Below are positions 24,633 to 33,832 of a stretch of DNA of 64,000 nucleotides, piece after piece. How positions within the stretch are numbered: the first letter of the stretch is position 1; each line of letters starts with the position of its first letter. The notes beneath the pieces are model-generated. The model searched no databases. It saw nothing but the letters and a program-made list of their open reading frames with translations, and was not told the DNA's origin. Both the position numbers and the translations under genes were made by a program. Origin of the DNA: Bacillus dicomae (GTDB lineage Bacteria; Bacillota; Bacilli; Bacillales; Bacillaceae_G); assembly GCF_006494425.1 (NCBI RefSeq), contig NZ_VHIV01000001.1, positions 868,001-932,000 of the forward strand, written 5' to 3'.

Positions 24633-24661
24633 TTGCAAACTTTAAAAAAAAACTCTAATAT
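24633..24661 (+). promoter_or_regulatory. Candidate sigma-A promoter of the slt-fliM-flhA operon
   Basis: TTGCAA, 17 bases, TAATAT, 33 bases before the lytic transglycosylase start. No terminator follows until flgG, so it may drive twelve genes. Confidence 0.6.
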
Positions 24662-24694
24662 TAGATTATCTTTGTTTACCGAAAAGGTGATATT

Positions 24695-25480
24695 ATGATA
24701 GTTGGAAATATAGTAAAAGAAGTGCTTGCATATAAGAAAGGACAAATTCAGCAAAAGCTAAGTAGTCCACAAGCATTCGTTAGTAGTCGCTTTCAAGAGA
24801 AGTTGCAGAGTGAACCTGCGAAGGAGACGAAGGGTACTACGCAGCCGGCAAAGGTAGAGGATATGAGTCAGCCGGTACAATCTACAAAAATAGAAACGGT
24901 TGTTAATAAACCGGAACAATCTATTCATAAAGTAGAGGAAGCGAGTAAGCCGGAAGAAAAGGCTGAAACGAAGAACGTAGATGAAGTGCAAGTCGCGCAA
25001 AAAGAGTTTGAACGACGTTTCCCAGAAACGAAAAATGAGGCTGTTGATACGTGGGGATTAACGAAGAAGTATAATATTCAAAAAATACGTTCTTCCAATG
25101 AAGGGAAGTATGAGGATATTATTGATCGGGTAAGTCGTACATATGGAATTCCGAAAACGTTAATTCAAAAAATGATTGAAGTAGAATCTGATTTTAATCC
25201 GAAAACGGTGTCACATGCAGGTGCGATGGGGCTTATGCAGCTTATGCCAGCGAATGTGAAAGAGATGGGTATAAAAAATCCATTTTCACCAGCTGAAAGT
25301 ATTGAAGGCGGCGTGAAAGAGTTAAGCGGTTATTTGAAGAAAAATAATGGCGACCTCGTACTAGCGCTTGCATCTTATAATGCTGGCCCTGGTAATGTGA
25401 GAAAGTACGGAGGCGTACCACCATTTAAAGAAACGCAAGGATATATTAAAAAAATATTAAATATCGACGTTTCAAAATAA
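24695..25480 (+). CDS. Lytic transglycosylase (SLT domain), flagellar
   Basis: Cleaves peptidoglycan glycan strands. The N-terminal half (to about 130) is low-complexity, rich in Lys, Glu, Pro and Gln. The C-terminal SLT domain shows the catalytic Glu near 164 in IEVESDFNPK, the AGAMGLMQLMP motif, and ALASYNAGPGNVRKYGG. No signal peptide is visible, yet it must act outside the membrane. It heads the operon of switch and export genes, so it may be exported through the flagellar apparatus and open the wall for the rod, as FlgJ does elsewhere. No FlgJ is visible in the window. Confidence 0.9.
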   Translation: MIVGNIVKEVLAYKKGQIQQKLSSPQAFVSSRFQEKLQSEPAKETKGTTQPAKVEDMSQPVQSTKIETVVNKPEQSIHKVEEASKPEEKAETKNVDEVQVAQKEFERRFPETKNEAVDTWGLTKKYNIQKIRSSNEGKYEDIIDRVSRTYGIPKTLIQKMIEVESDFNPKTVSHAGAMGLMQLMPANVKEMGIKNPFSPAESIEGGVKELSGYLKKNNGDLVLALASYNAGPGNVRKYGGVPPFKETQGYIKKILNIDVSK

Positions 25481-25542
25481 GAAGTTTCATATATAGAGAG
25501 AACATGAAATTTTCGTGAACATGATATGGGAGTTGGCTAGAT

Positions 25543-25767
25543 TTGAAATTACAAGATGATATTCCGTTAACAATTTATTTTGAAATCGGAAATACGAAAA
25601 AGAAAATTGAAGATTTGCTTCATATTACGAAAGGTACATTGTATCGTCTTGAAAATTCAACGAAAAATACGGTGCGTCTTATGCTTGAGAATGAAGAGAT
25701 TGGCACCGGAAAGATTTTGACGAAAAACGGGAAGATGTACGTTGAAATCGTTGAATTGAAAAGGTAG
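25543..25767 (+). CDS. Short SpoA-domain (FliN-like) protein
   Basis: A 74-residue protein that is almost nothing but a SpoA/FliN domain: IPLTIYFEIGNTKKKIEDLL, then LENSTKNTVRLMLENEEIGT and GKILTKNGKMYVEIVEL. SpoA domains form dimers in the rotor C-ring and in type III sorting platforms. TTG start with GGGAG ten bases upstream. It precedes fliM, and a second, longer FliN is encoded after fliM, so the C-ring here has three SpoA proteins. Confidence 0.85.
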   Translation: MKLQDDIPLTIYFEIGNTKKKIEDLLHITKGTLYRLENSTKNTVRLMLENEEIGTGKILTKNGKMYVEIVELKR

Positions 25768-25781
25768 GGAAGGGGATTGTC

Positions 25782-26768
25782 ATGAGTGGCGAAAAATTAA
25801 GCCAAGAGCAAATTGATGCCCTGCTGAAGGCGGTTAATGAAGGCGAGGAAATGCCAGCTTTCGCACAAGAAGCAGGAAAGCAAGAGAAATTTCAAGAGTA
25901 TGATTTTAATAGACCGGAGAAGTTCGGTGTTGAGCATTTACGTAGCTTGCAAGCAATTGCTTCTACATTTGGTAAACAGACGTCACAGACGTTGTCAGCG
26001 CGTATGCGTATTCCGATTGAGTTAGAGCCTTCAACGGTTGAGCAAGTTCCGTTTACGAGTGAGTATGTGGAGAAAATGCCGAAAGATTATTATTTATATT
26101 GTGTTATTGATCTTGGCCTTCCAGAGCTTGGAGAAATTGTTATTGAGATTGATTTAGCGTTCGTTATTTACATTCATGAATGTTGGCTTGGCGGAGATAG
26201 TAAGCGTAACTTTACGATGCGCAGACCACTTACCGCATTTGAGTTTTTAACACTGGATAATATTTTTATGCTCCTTTGTAAAAATTTAGAGCAATCATTT
26301 GAAAGCGTTGTTGCGATTGAACCAAAATTTGTAACGACGGAGACAGATCCGAATGCATTAAAGATTACGACAGCGAGTGATATCATTTCATTACTAAACG
26401 TAAATATGAAAACGGATTTTTGGAATACGACAGTGCGCATCGGAATTCCGTTCTTATCTGTTGAAGAAATTATGGATAAGTTAACATCTGAAAATATTGT
26501 CGAACATTCTTCAGATAAACGTAAGAAGTATACGTCTGAAGTGGAAGTGAAAGTAAATCAAGTGTATAAACCAGTTCACGTTGCGATTGGTGAGCAGAAG
26601 ATGACGATGGGTGAGATTGAACAAATTGAAGAAGGCGATATTATTCCGCTCCATACGAAAGTTTCGGATGAATTACTCGGTTATGTAGATGGAAAGCATA
26701 AATTTAATTGTTTTATTGGAAAAGATGGAACGCGTAAGGCGCTCTTATTTAAAAGTTTTGTAGAGTAG
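25782..26768 (+). CDS. fliM: Flagellar motor switch protein FliM
   Basis: C-ring protein that binds CheY-P and couples it to FliG. The 328-residue length is normal. The N-terminal CheY-P binding motif LSQEQIDALL is at residues 6-15, the middle CheC-like domain includes SLQAIASTFGKQTSQTLSAR, and the C-terminal SpoA domain spans about 250-328. The frame is intact. It starts 14 bases after the short SpoA gene. Confidence 0.96.
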   Translation: MSGEKLSQEQIDALLKAVNEGEEMPAFAQEAGKQEKFQEYDFNRPEKFGVEHLRSLQAIASTFGKQTSQTLSARMRIPIELEPSTVEQVPFTSEYVEKMPKDYYLYCVIDLGLPELGEIVIEIDLAFVIYIHECWLGGDSKRNFTMRRPLTAFEFLTLDNIFMLLCKNLEQSFESVVAIEPKFVTTETDPNALKITTASDIISLLNVNMKTDFWNTTVRIGIPFLSVEEIMDKLTSENIVEHSSDKRKKYTSEVEVKVNQVYKPVHVAIGEQKMTMGEIEQIEEGDIIPLHTKVSDELLGYVDGKHKFNCFIGKDGTRKALLFKSFVE

Positions 26769-26778
26769 GAGGATCCAT

Positions 26779-27138
26779 ATGAAGCATGAAGTATCTCCTG
26801 TGTCATTAATGGGATTAGAAGATTTTGCAGGAAAGCGAAATGAAGCAAGTAAAGCACATATTGATACTGTTTCAGATATTTCGATTGAACTTGGTGTAAA
26901 GCTTGGAAAGGCATCTATTACGCTCGGTGATGTGAAGCAATTAAAAGTGGGCGATGTTCTTGAAGTAGAGAAAAACTTAGGACATAAAGTAGATGTATAT
27001 TTAAGTAATATGAAAGTCGGCATTGGGGAAGCGATCGTAATGGACGAGAAGTTCGGTATTATCATTTCTGAAATTGAAGCTGACAAGAAGCAAGCTGCGC
27101 TTATGAAAGCGCAAAGTCAAATGCAAGATAAAGAGTAG
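26779..27138 (+). CDS. fliN: Flagellar motor switch protein FliN
   Basis: A 119-residue SpoA-domain protein forming the bottom of the C-ring. The domain (about 30-105) is clear: VSDISIELGVKLGKASITLG, LKVGDVLEVEKNLGHKVDVY and GEAIVMDEKFGIIISEI. It has no CheC-like phosphatase domain, so it is FliN rather than the FliY of B. subtilis. It lies ten bases after fliM, with GGAGGA upstream. Confidence 0.93.
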   Translation: MKHEVSPVSLMGLEDFAGKRNEASKAHIDTVSDISIELGVKLGKASITLGDVKQLKVGDVLEVEKNLGHKVDVYLSNMKVGIGEAIVMDEKFGIIISEIEADKKQAALMKAQSQMQDKE

Positions 27139-27150
27139 AGGAGGAGTCAT

Positions 27151-27471
27151 ATGTCGTATATGACGACCTTATTTCAAGTCGTTTTACTGTTTGGTGCGCT
27201 CGGCTACGGTGCATATTATATGACGAAAAAGACGCGCAAACAGCAGTTTTTTAAACAAGGTGAAAATGGCCACATTCAAGTGAAAGACGGCGTGTATTTA
27301 AATCATCAAACGAGCGCCTTTTTATTTGAAGTAGATGGCAAGCAAGTGTTCACTGTTATTAGTAATAACGGTGTACAATCTGTGCAATTAACGGGAACAG
27401 GAAATCAGTTTCAACAAGCGCTAGAAGACGCGGTGAAGAGTGAAACGAAAAAAGTAGAGGATCCATCATGA
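27151..27471 (+). CDS. fliO: FliO-like export gate protein
   Basis: A 106-residue protein between fliN and fliP, the usual place of FliO, which helps assemble the FliP ring. One N-terminal membrane helix (TLFQVVLLFGALGYGAYYM) is followed by a small basic cytoplasmic domain. That domain has VKDGVYLNHQTSAFLFEVDG, resembling the FliO pattern in which a dilated strand follows the anchor. It overlaps fliP by four bases. FliO proteins diverge strongly, so position carries much of the weight. Confidence 0.75.
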   Translation: MSYMTTLFQVVLLFGALGYGAYYMTKKTRKQQFFKQGENGHIQVKDGVYLNHQTSAFLFEVDGKQVFTVISNNGVQSVQLTGTGNQFQQALEDAVKSETKKVEDPS

Positions 27472-28226
27472 GAATAAAGAAACAGTTATCATTATTAGCC
27501 GTTATTTTCGTATTTTCTATCGTTTTTTCAATTATTTTTGTAAATCCAGCGTATGCGGCCCAAAACGGTTTTATTAATTTCGAAAATGGAAAAGAGTTTA
27601 CGAGTAATTCAAGTGTACAGTTATTTGCGCTCGTTACCCTTTTATCATTATCTTCATCTATCGTTCTATTATTTACACATTTTACTTATTTTATGATCGT
27701 TCTTGGGATTACACGTCAAGGACTTGGGGTAATGAATTTACCACCGAACCAAGTACTTGTTGGACTTGCCTTATTTTTATCCCTCTTTACGATGCAGCCT
27801 GTACTTGGACAACTGAAGAGCGATGTGTGGGATCCGATGACGAAAGAGAAAATAACAGTAAGTCAAGCTGCGGAAACGACAGCTCCGATTATGAAAGAGT
27901 ATATGTCAAAGCATACGTATAAGCATGATTTAAAGATGATGTTGAAAGTGCGCGGAGAAGAGTTACCGAAAGATTTGAAAGATCTTTCCTTATTTACGCT
28001 CGTACCATCCTTTACGTTAACGCAAATCCAAAAGGGATTATTGACGGGGATGTTCATTTATTTAGCGTTTGTATTTATAGATTTGATTATTAGTACACTT
28101 TTAATGTACCTCGGGATGATGATGGTACCGCCGATGATTTTAAGTTTACCATTTAAAATACTCGTTTTCGTATATTTAGGTGGATATACAAAAATCGTCG
28201 ACATTATGTTTAAAACGGTCGCCTGA
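27468..28226 (+). CDS. fliP: Flagellar export gate protein FliP
   Basis: Pore subunit of the type III export gate. The 252-residue protein has a cleavable signal peptide ending PAYAAQ, normal for FliP, and about four later membrane segments. Diagnostic blocks are FTYFMIVLGITRQGLGVMNL, PNQVLVGLALFLSLFTMQPV and the C-terminal MMMVPPMILSLPFKILVFVY. It starts on the ATGA overlap with fliO. Confidence 0.96.
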   Translation: MRIKKQLSLLAVIFVFSIVFSIIFVNPAYAAQNGFINFENGKEFTSNSSVQLFALVTLLSLSSSIVLLFTHFTYFMIVLGITRQGLGVMNLPPNQVLVGLALFLSLFTMQPVLGQLKSDVWDPMTKEKITVSQAAETTAPIMKEYMSKHTYKHDLKMMLKVRGEELPKDLKDLSLFTLVPSFTLTQIQKGLLTGMFIYLAFVFIDLIISTLLMYLGMMMVPPMILSLPFKILVFVYLGGYTKIVDIMFKTVA

Positions 28227-28259
28227 AGCGTTTGATGCTATGTGATAGGAGTCATATAA

Positions 28260-28535
28260 ATGAATACGTCACCAATTATAGATATTTTTCAAACCTTTTT
28301 TTATAAAGGGGTTATGATTTTAATGCCGGTTGCCGGCGTTAGTATGATTGTCGTTATTATCATCGCTGTCATTATGGCGATGATGCAAATTCAAGAGCAA
28401 ACGCTGACGTTTTTACCGAAAATGGCGAGTATTGTACTCGTGATTATCATTTTAGGTCCGTGGATGTTTCAAGAGTTAACGACGCTTATTTTAGATTTAT
28501 TTGATAAAATTCCATCGCTATTGCGTTCGTACTAA
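28260..28535 (+). CDS. fliQ: Flagellar export gate protein FliQ
   Basis: A 91-residue protein with two membrane helices around the conserved MAMMQIQEQTLTFLPKM loop, diagnostic of FliQ, which packs around the FliP-FliR core. It lies 33 bases after fliP and 15 before fliR. Confidence 0.95.
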   Translation: MNTSPIIDIFQTFFYKGVMILMPVAGVSMIVVIIIAVIMAMMQIQEQTLTFLPKMASIVLVIIILGPWMFQELTTLILDLFDKIPSLLRSY

Positions 28536-28550
28536 GATAGGTGGACTGAA

Positions 28551-29312
28551 ATGAATATGGAATTATGGGCGGCGACGTTTTTTGCGTTTTGCCGCATTAC
28601 TTCATTTTTATATTTTTTACCGTTTTTCTCAGGTCGATCCATTCCAGCGATGGCAAAGGTTACATTTGGACTTGCTCTTTCGATTACAGTGGCCGATCAA
28701 GTTGATGTCTCTCACATAAAGACAGTTTGGGACGTTGCAGCTTATGCAGGAACGCAAATTGTAATTGGATTATCACTTTCGAAAATTGTAGAAATGCTGT
28801 GGAACATTCCGAAAATGGCTGGGCATATTTTAGACTTTGATATCGGATTATCACAGGCAAGTTTGTTTGATGTGAATGCAGGTTCACAGTCTACTTTACT
28901 ATCAACCATTTTTGATATATTTTTTCTCATTATTTTTATTTCACTTGGCGGCATTAATTATTTCGTTGCCACGATTTTAAAGTCGTTTCGATATACAGAG
29001 GCGATTTCAAAATTGCTGACGACTAGTTTTCTAGATAGTCTACTCGCAACGTTATTATTTGCGATCACATCAGCGGTTGAAATTGCTCTTCCGCTCATGG
29101 GAAGTTTGTTCATCATTAACTTTGTTTTAATTTTAATCGCAAAAAACGCTCCGCAATTAAACGTTTTTATGAATGCATACGTTATTAAAATTACATGTGG
29201 TATTTTGTTTATTGCGATGAGTGTACCGATGCTCGGTTATGTGTTTAAAAATATGACGGATGTATTGCTTGAGGAATATACGAAACTATTTAACTTTTTC
29301 TTAACGAAGTAG
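28551..29312 (+). CDS. fliR: Flagellar export gate protein FliR
   Basis: Integral membrane subunit that completes the FliP-FliQ-FliR pore. The 253-residue protein has about six membrane segments and family blocks RITSFLYFLPFFSGRSIPAM, then GHILDFDIGLSQASLFDVNA. The acidic and basic positions typical of the family are present. It lies ten bases upstream of flhB. Confidence 0.95.
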   Translation: MNMELWAATFFAFCRITSFLYFLPFFSGRSIPAMAKVTFGLALSITVADQVDVSHIKTVWDVAAYAGTQIVIGLSLSKIVEMLWNIPKMAGHILDFDIGLSQASLFDVNAGSQSTLLSTIFDIFFLIIFISLGGINYFVATILKSFRYTEAISKLLTTSFLDSLLATLLFAITSAVEIALPLMGSLFIINFVLILIAKNAPQLNVFMNAYVIKITCGILFIAMSVPMLGYVFKNMTDVLLEEYTKLFNFFLTK

Positions 29313-29322
29313 GGGGACGCGC

Positions 29323-30369
29323 ATGGCAAAGGATAATAAAACAGAAAAGGCCACCCCGCAGAAGCGTAAGAAATCGCGTGAAGAAGGGAATATTGCCCGG
29401 AGTAAAGATTTAAATAATTTATTTTCCATTCTTGTATTAGCAGTTGTCGTTTACTTTTTCGGAGATTGGCTAGGGTTTGAGATTGCCAATTCTGTATCGG
29501 TGCTGTTTGATCAAATTGGAAGAAATACAGATTCGACCGAGTATTTTTATTTAATGGGGATTTTACTACTAAAAGTATCAGCTCCGATATTAATACTCGT
29601 ATACGCTTTTCATTTATTCAATTATATGATTCAAGTTGGTTTCTTATTTTCTTCTAAAGTTATTAAGCCGAAAGCATCGCGTATTAACCCAAAAAACTAT
29701 TTTACGAGACTGTTTAGTCGTAAAAGTTTAGTAGATATTTTGAAATCACTGTTTTATATGGGATTAATCGGTTACGTTGCTTACGTTCTCTTTAAAAAGA
29801 ATTTAGAGAAAATCGTGAGTATGATTGGATTTAACTGGACTGCGTCACTTACTGAAATTATTAGGCAAATTAAATTTATCTTTTTAGCTATTTTAATTAT
29901 ATTAATCGTTCTTTCTATTATTGATTTTATTTATCAAAAATGGGAGTACGAACAAGATATTAAGATGAAAAAAGAAGAAGTAAAACAAGAGCATAAAGAT
30001 AATGAAGGGGACCCGCAAGTAAAGGGAAAACGAAAAAACTTTATGCACGCCATATTGCAAGGAACAATTGCGAAGAAGATGGATGGCGCAACGTTTATTG
30101 TAAACAACCCGACTCATATTTCGGTCGTACTCAGGTACAATAAACACGTTGATGCAGCACCAATTGTCGTTGCAAAAGGGGAAGATGAGCTCGCATTATA
30201 TATACGAACGCTTGCCCGTGAACAAGAAATACCAATGGTGGAAAACCGTCCGCTTGCTCGTTCTTTATATTATCAAGTCGAGGAAGATGAGACGATTCCA
30301 GAAGATTTATACGTAGCTGTAATTGAAGTTATGCGCTATTTAATTCAAACGAATGAACTTGAAGTATAA
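29323..30369 (+). CDS. flhB: Flagellar export switch protein FlhB
   Basis: Switches export from rod/hook to filament substrates. The 348-residue protein opens with the family signature KTEKATPQKRKKSREEGNIA, has four membrane segments (to about residue 205) and a cytoplasmic domain. The autocleavage motif NPTH is at residues 262-265. It should cleave after Asn262. The C-terminal FlhBC domain has ENRPLARSLY. It is separated from flhA by 23 bases containing the flhA ribosome binding site. Confidence 0.97.
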   Translation: MAKDNKTEKATPQKRKKSREEGNIARSKDLNNLFSILVLAVVVYFFGDWLGFEIANSVSVLFDQIGRNTDSTEYFYLMGILLLKVSAPILILVYAFHLFNYMIQVGFLFSSKVIKPKASRINPKNYFTRLFSRKSLVDILKSLFYMGLIGYVAYVLFKKNLEKIVSMIGFNWTASLTEIIRQIKFIFLAILIILIVLSIIDFIYQKWEYEQDIKMKKEEVKQEHKDNEGDPQVKGKRKNFMHAILQGTIAKKMDGATFIVNNPTHISVVLRYNKHVDAAPIVVAKGEDELALYIRTLAREQEIPMVENRPLARSLYYQVEEDETIPEDLYVAVIEVMRYLIQTNELEV

Positions 30370-30392
30370 TAGCGCGTTTGGAGGAGATCTCT

Positions 30393-32459
30393 TTGTTTAA
30401 GATAGATTCTGCAAGAACCTATTTTTCTATCTTTTTAGCAGCGTCATTCGTAGTGGCGCTCTTAATTCCACTTCCCCCATTTATACTTGATATCATTATC
30501 GTTTTTCTACTAAGTATGTCAGTGCTTATTTATATGCGAGCGACAAGTATTAACGAGTGGGATGAATTAAAGTCATTTCCGACAATGTTGTTATTAATCG
30601 GGATTTTCCGCGTATCGATTAACGTATCGACGACGCGAGCGATTTTGACAGACGGAAATGCTGGACATGTTATTGAAGAGTTCGGCCAGTTCGTAATTGG
30701 CGGGAACTTATTAATTGGTATCGTTATTTTTACAGTATTAATCATATTCCAGTTTATCGTTGCAAACGGTGCATCTCGTACAGCTGAAGTAGCAGCTCGT
30801 TTTACACTTGATTCTTTACCAGGGAAACAAATGTCTATCGATGCTGATTTAAATCAGCGTATTATTTCAGAAAAAGATGCACAGGCAAAACGAAAAAAAT
30901 TAAATATGGAAACAGAGTTTTACGGAGCGATGGATGGTGCCGGGAAGTTCATTAAAGGGGACGTTATTTTCGGGATTGTCATTTTATTCGTAAACATTAT
31001 TTTCGGCTTAATTGTCGGAATGATGCAGCAAGGAATGAGCTTTGCAGATGCGGCTCTTCACTATACACAGTTAACTGTCGGGGACGGAATCGTAAACCAA
31101 ATTGGATCGCTTATGCTTGCGATTTCAACTGGTATTATCGTAACACGTGTATTTGACGGTTCACCGGATACAGTAACAGAAGGTATCTTTAAAGAGTTAT
31201 TAGCGCATGAAGTCGTTGTATATGCGCTCGGTGGTTTATTTATCGCAATGGGTATTTTTACTCCGCTACCATTTCTACCATTTGCACTCGTTGGTGGAAC
31301 AATTATCTTCTTAGGAATTCGTAATAAAAACCGAATTAAGAAAGAAAAAGAAGACGAGCTTCAAAAAGAAATAGAAATGATTCAAGGCGAAGATGAGCAA
31401 CTGCAACAAGTGGAAGATTCATTTGGCGTATTTACAGATAAATATCCAATTATTGTAGAACTCGGCTTAGATTTAGCGGCACTTGTAAAGCAGAAAATTA
31501 ACGGGGAAACAGCTCGTGATAAAGTTGTTCTTATGAGAAAATCGATTATTACCGACCTTGGTATTAACGTGCCGGGAATTAACTTTAAAGATAATACGAG
31601 TTTTAGACCACGCGGACGTTACATTATTCGTATTAAAGGTGCGAAGGCAGCTGAAGGTGTTTTGAAATCAGGTTACTTATTAGCACTGAAAACACCGAAC
31701 GTAATGGCCGATTTAGATGCAGAACCAGCGAAAGATCCAATTTTTGGCGAGGATGGATATTGGATTTTAGAGCATATGGTACAAGATGCACAAATGAAAG
31801 GCTATCAAGTATTAGAACCACTTAGCATATTAATTACGCATTTAGATGTTGTCGTTAGACGTAATCTTCATGAGTTAATTCAGCGTCAACACGTAAAAGA
31901 CTTAATTAACTCCCTTGAAAATGATAACGGCGTTTTATTAGAAGAGATTAAGAAGAAAGAAATCGACTTATCACTCGTTCAAAATGTTATTAAGCAATTG
32001 CTAAAAGAAGGTATTTCTATTCGTGATTTACCAACCATTATCGAAGGTATTATTGACGGAAAAGAAATTTATCAAAATCATGTTGACGGTGTAACGTCAT
32101 TCGTCCGTGAATGTATTTCAAAAGTTATTTGTGAAAATGCGAAAAATCCTGACGGTAAAATATATGCGGCGCTCTTCTCAGATACAATTGAGTTAGACGC
32201 AGACGTTGTGAACAATTCTTATCAAGGTTATTTATTAAACTGGGATTTAGATTTAGAAACGCGGGTCGTTGAACAAGTACAACGCGTATTTAAACAAGCG
32301 AGGTTAATGGGAAGAGAACCAGTATTATTAACGCGTAGAAAAGATTTCAGGTTTGCGATTGTAAGACTCCTTGAGCGCTATCAAGTAGAAGCGCAAGTAC
32401 TTTGTATTAGCGAATTAGCACCAGAAATTGTTGTAGATCAAATTGCCTATATTGAATAG
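30393..32459 (+). CDS. flhA: Flagellar export gate protein FlhA
   Basis: Large export gate protein and docking platform for chaperone-substrate complexes. The start is the TTG at 30393, six bases after GGAGGAG; the upstream TTG would place that site inside the gene. At 688 residues it has eight membrane segments in the first 320 residues and a large cytoplasmic domain. Family blocks are FPTMLLLIGIFRVSINVSTT, then TLDSLPGKQMSIDADLNQ and PFLPFALVGG. It is followed by flhF 14 bases later. Confidence 0.96.
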   Translation: MFKIDSARTYFSIFLAASFVVALLIPLPPFILDIIIVFLLSMSVLIYMRATSINEWDELKSFPTMLLLIGIFRVSINVSTTRAILTDGNAGHVIEEFGQFVIGGNLLIGIVIFTVLIIFQFIVANGASRTAEVAARFTLDSLPGKQMSIDADLNQRIISEKDAQAKRKKLNMETEFYGAMDGAGKFIKGDVIFGIVILFVNIIFGLIVGMMQQGMSFADAALHYTQLTVGDGIVNQIGSLMLAISTGIIVTRVFDGSPDTVTEGIFKELLAHEVVVYALGGLFIAMGIFTPLPFLPFALVGGTIIFLGIRNKNRIKKEKEDELQKEIEMIQGEDEQLQQVEDSFGVFTDKYPIIVELGLDLAALVKQKINGETARDKVVLMRKSIITDLGINVPGINFKDNTSFRPRGRYIIRIKGAKAAEGVLKSGYLLALKTPNVMADLDAEPAKDPIFGEDGYWILEHMVQDAQMKGYQVLEPLSILITHLDVVVRRNLHELIQRQHVKDLINSLENDNGVLLEEIKKKEIDLSLVQNVIKQLLKEGISIRDLPTIIEGIIDGKEIYQNHVDGVTSFVRECISKVICENAKNPDGKIYAALFSDTIELDADVVNNSYQGYLLNWDLDLETRVVEQVQRVFKQARLMGREPVLLTRRKDFRFAIVRLLERYQVEAQVLCISELAPEIVVDQIAYIE

Positions 32460-32473
32460 TAGGGGGTGAAGTA

Positions 32474-33790
32474 ATGGAAAGTACAGAAAAGAAAGAAGCG
32501 TTAATGCGAATAAAAGCAGCTTCGAAAAATGAATTGTATCGAAAGTTATTTGACCAATATGGTACAGATTATTATTACGTTGTAGATGAAAGTGTAAAGC
32601 GAAATATCCCGTTTTTTTGGAAAAAGAATTATGAAATGTTAGTTGCTTTTCCAGAGGATAAACAGGAAGAAGTGAACGAAGGCACAGCTCAATTTCATGA
32701 ACAATTAATGGATGTTGTGAATGAACCTTCAGAACAAATTGTGAAGGCGAACGGAATTCAATCGGTACTGCACAATTTAGAAAACGTGACGACTCCTATG
32801 TCATACGCGGCGATGCAAACAGGAAATAGTGAAGAATGGGCAAGAAAGAAAGAGAAACTATTAAAGCTGTTTGAAAAAGGTATCGTCGTTGTGAAACAGA
32901 CGGAAGAAACGAAAGTAACGAAACAAATTAAAAAGCAAAAATCTGTAAAAAAAGTCGTTCCGGTCAAAAAAGAAGAAGTTGTAAAAATAGAAAAGCAAGA
33001 ATCTGTACCATTTATTATTCAAAAAGTAATTCGTATGCTAGAGCAAAACGATGTAGAACAATACTTCATTCATGCATATGCCGAAAAGTTAAAAGTGAAG
33101 TTTGAGAATGCGACGATGATTACAGAAGAAGAAGTGATCGAATATATTTTGGAAGATATGAGATCTCATTTCAATACGGAAAATGTATTTGAAAAAGAAG
33201 TACAAACAATTGCATTAATCGGTCCAACTGGTGTTGGAAAAACGACCACACTTGCGAAAATGGCATGGCAGTTTCACGGTAAGAAAAAAACGGTTGGTTT
33301 TATTACGACAGACCATTCACGTATTGGGACAGTTCAGCAACTGCAAGATTACGTAAAGACAATTGGATTTGAAGTCATCGCTGTACGTGATGAAGCTGCG
33401 ATGACAAGAGCGCTTACGTATTTTAAAGAAGAAGCGCGCGTCGATTATATTTTAATTGATACAGCTGGGAAAAATTATCGTGCGTCAGAAACAGTGGAAG
33501 AAATGATTGAAACGATGGGACAAGTAGAGCCAGATTATATTTGTTTAACGTTATCAGCTTCGATGAAAAGTAAAGATATGATTGAAATCATTACGAACTT
33601 TAAAGATATTCATATTGATGGTATCGTATTTACGAAATTTGATGAAACAGCAAGTAGTGGTGAATTGTTGAAAATTCCAGCAGTATCATCAGCTCCCATT
33701 GTATTAATGACAGACGGACAAGACGTAAAGAAAAATATACATATCGCTACAGCGGAACATTTAGCAAAACAAATGTTACAAACATCATAG
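32474..33790 (+). CDS. flhF: Flagellar SRP-type GTPase FlhF
   Basis: SRP-family GTPase that places flagella or recruits FliF. The 438-residue protein has a charged N-terminal domain and a linker rich in Lys and Val. The NG domain has P-loop GPTGVGKTT at about 250-258, then ITTDHSRIGTVQQLQDY, the IDTAGKNYR box, and TKFDETASSGELL. Its usual partner, the activator ATPase FlhG (YlxH), is not encoded next to it: flgG follows instead. Confidence 0.95.
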   Translation: MESTEKKEALMRIKAASKNELYRKLFDQYGTDYYYVVDESVKRNIPFFWKKNYEMLVAFPEDKQEEVNEGTAQFHEQLMDVVNEPSEQIVKANGIQSVLHNLENVTTPMSYAAMQTGNSEEWARKKEKLLKLFEKGIVVVKQTEETKVTKQIKKQKSVKKVVPVKKEEVVKIEKQESVPFIIQKVIRMLEQNDVEQYFIHAYAEKLKVKFENATMITEEEVIEYILEDMRSHFNTENVFEKEVQTIALIGPTGVGKTTTLAKMAWQFHGKKKTVGFITTDHSRIGTVQQLQDYVKTIGFEVIAVRDEAAMTRALTYFKEEARVDYILIDTAGKNYRASETVEEMIETMGQVEPDYICLTLSASMKSKDMIEIITNFKDIHIDGIVFTKFDETASSGELLKIPAVSSAPIVLMTDGQDVKKNIHIATAEHLAKQMLQTS

Positions 33791-33794
33791 AAAA

Positions 33795-33832
33795 GAGGTG
33801 AAGGATAAGGCAACTGCCTTATTCAAACGAGT
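33795..33832 (+). promoter_or_regulatory. Shine-Dalgarno separated from flgG start by a hairpin
   Basis: GAGGTG at 33795-33800 is 32 bases from the flgG ATG. In between lies a perfect 7-bp stem (ATAAGGC / GCCTTAT, loop AACT), extendable by two pairs, followed by ten bases to the ATG. No alternative start codon exists in frame after the nearest stop (TAA at 33806) except ATT. Alternatively, a 12-codon leader ORF (GTG 33798 to TGA 33836) overlaps the ATG as ATGA and could couple translation. Confidence 0.55.
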
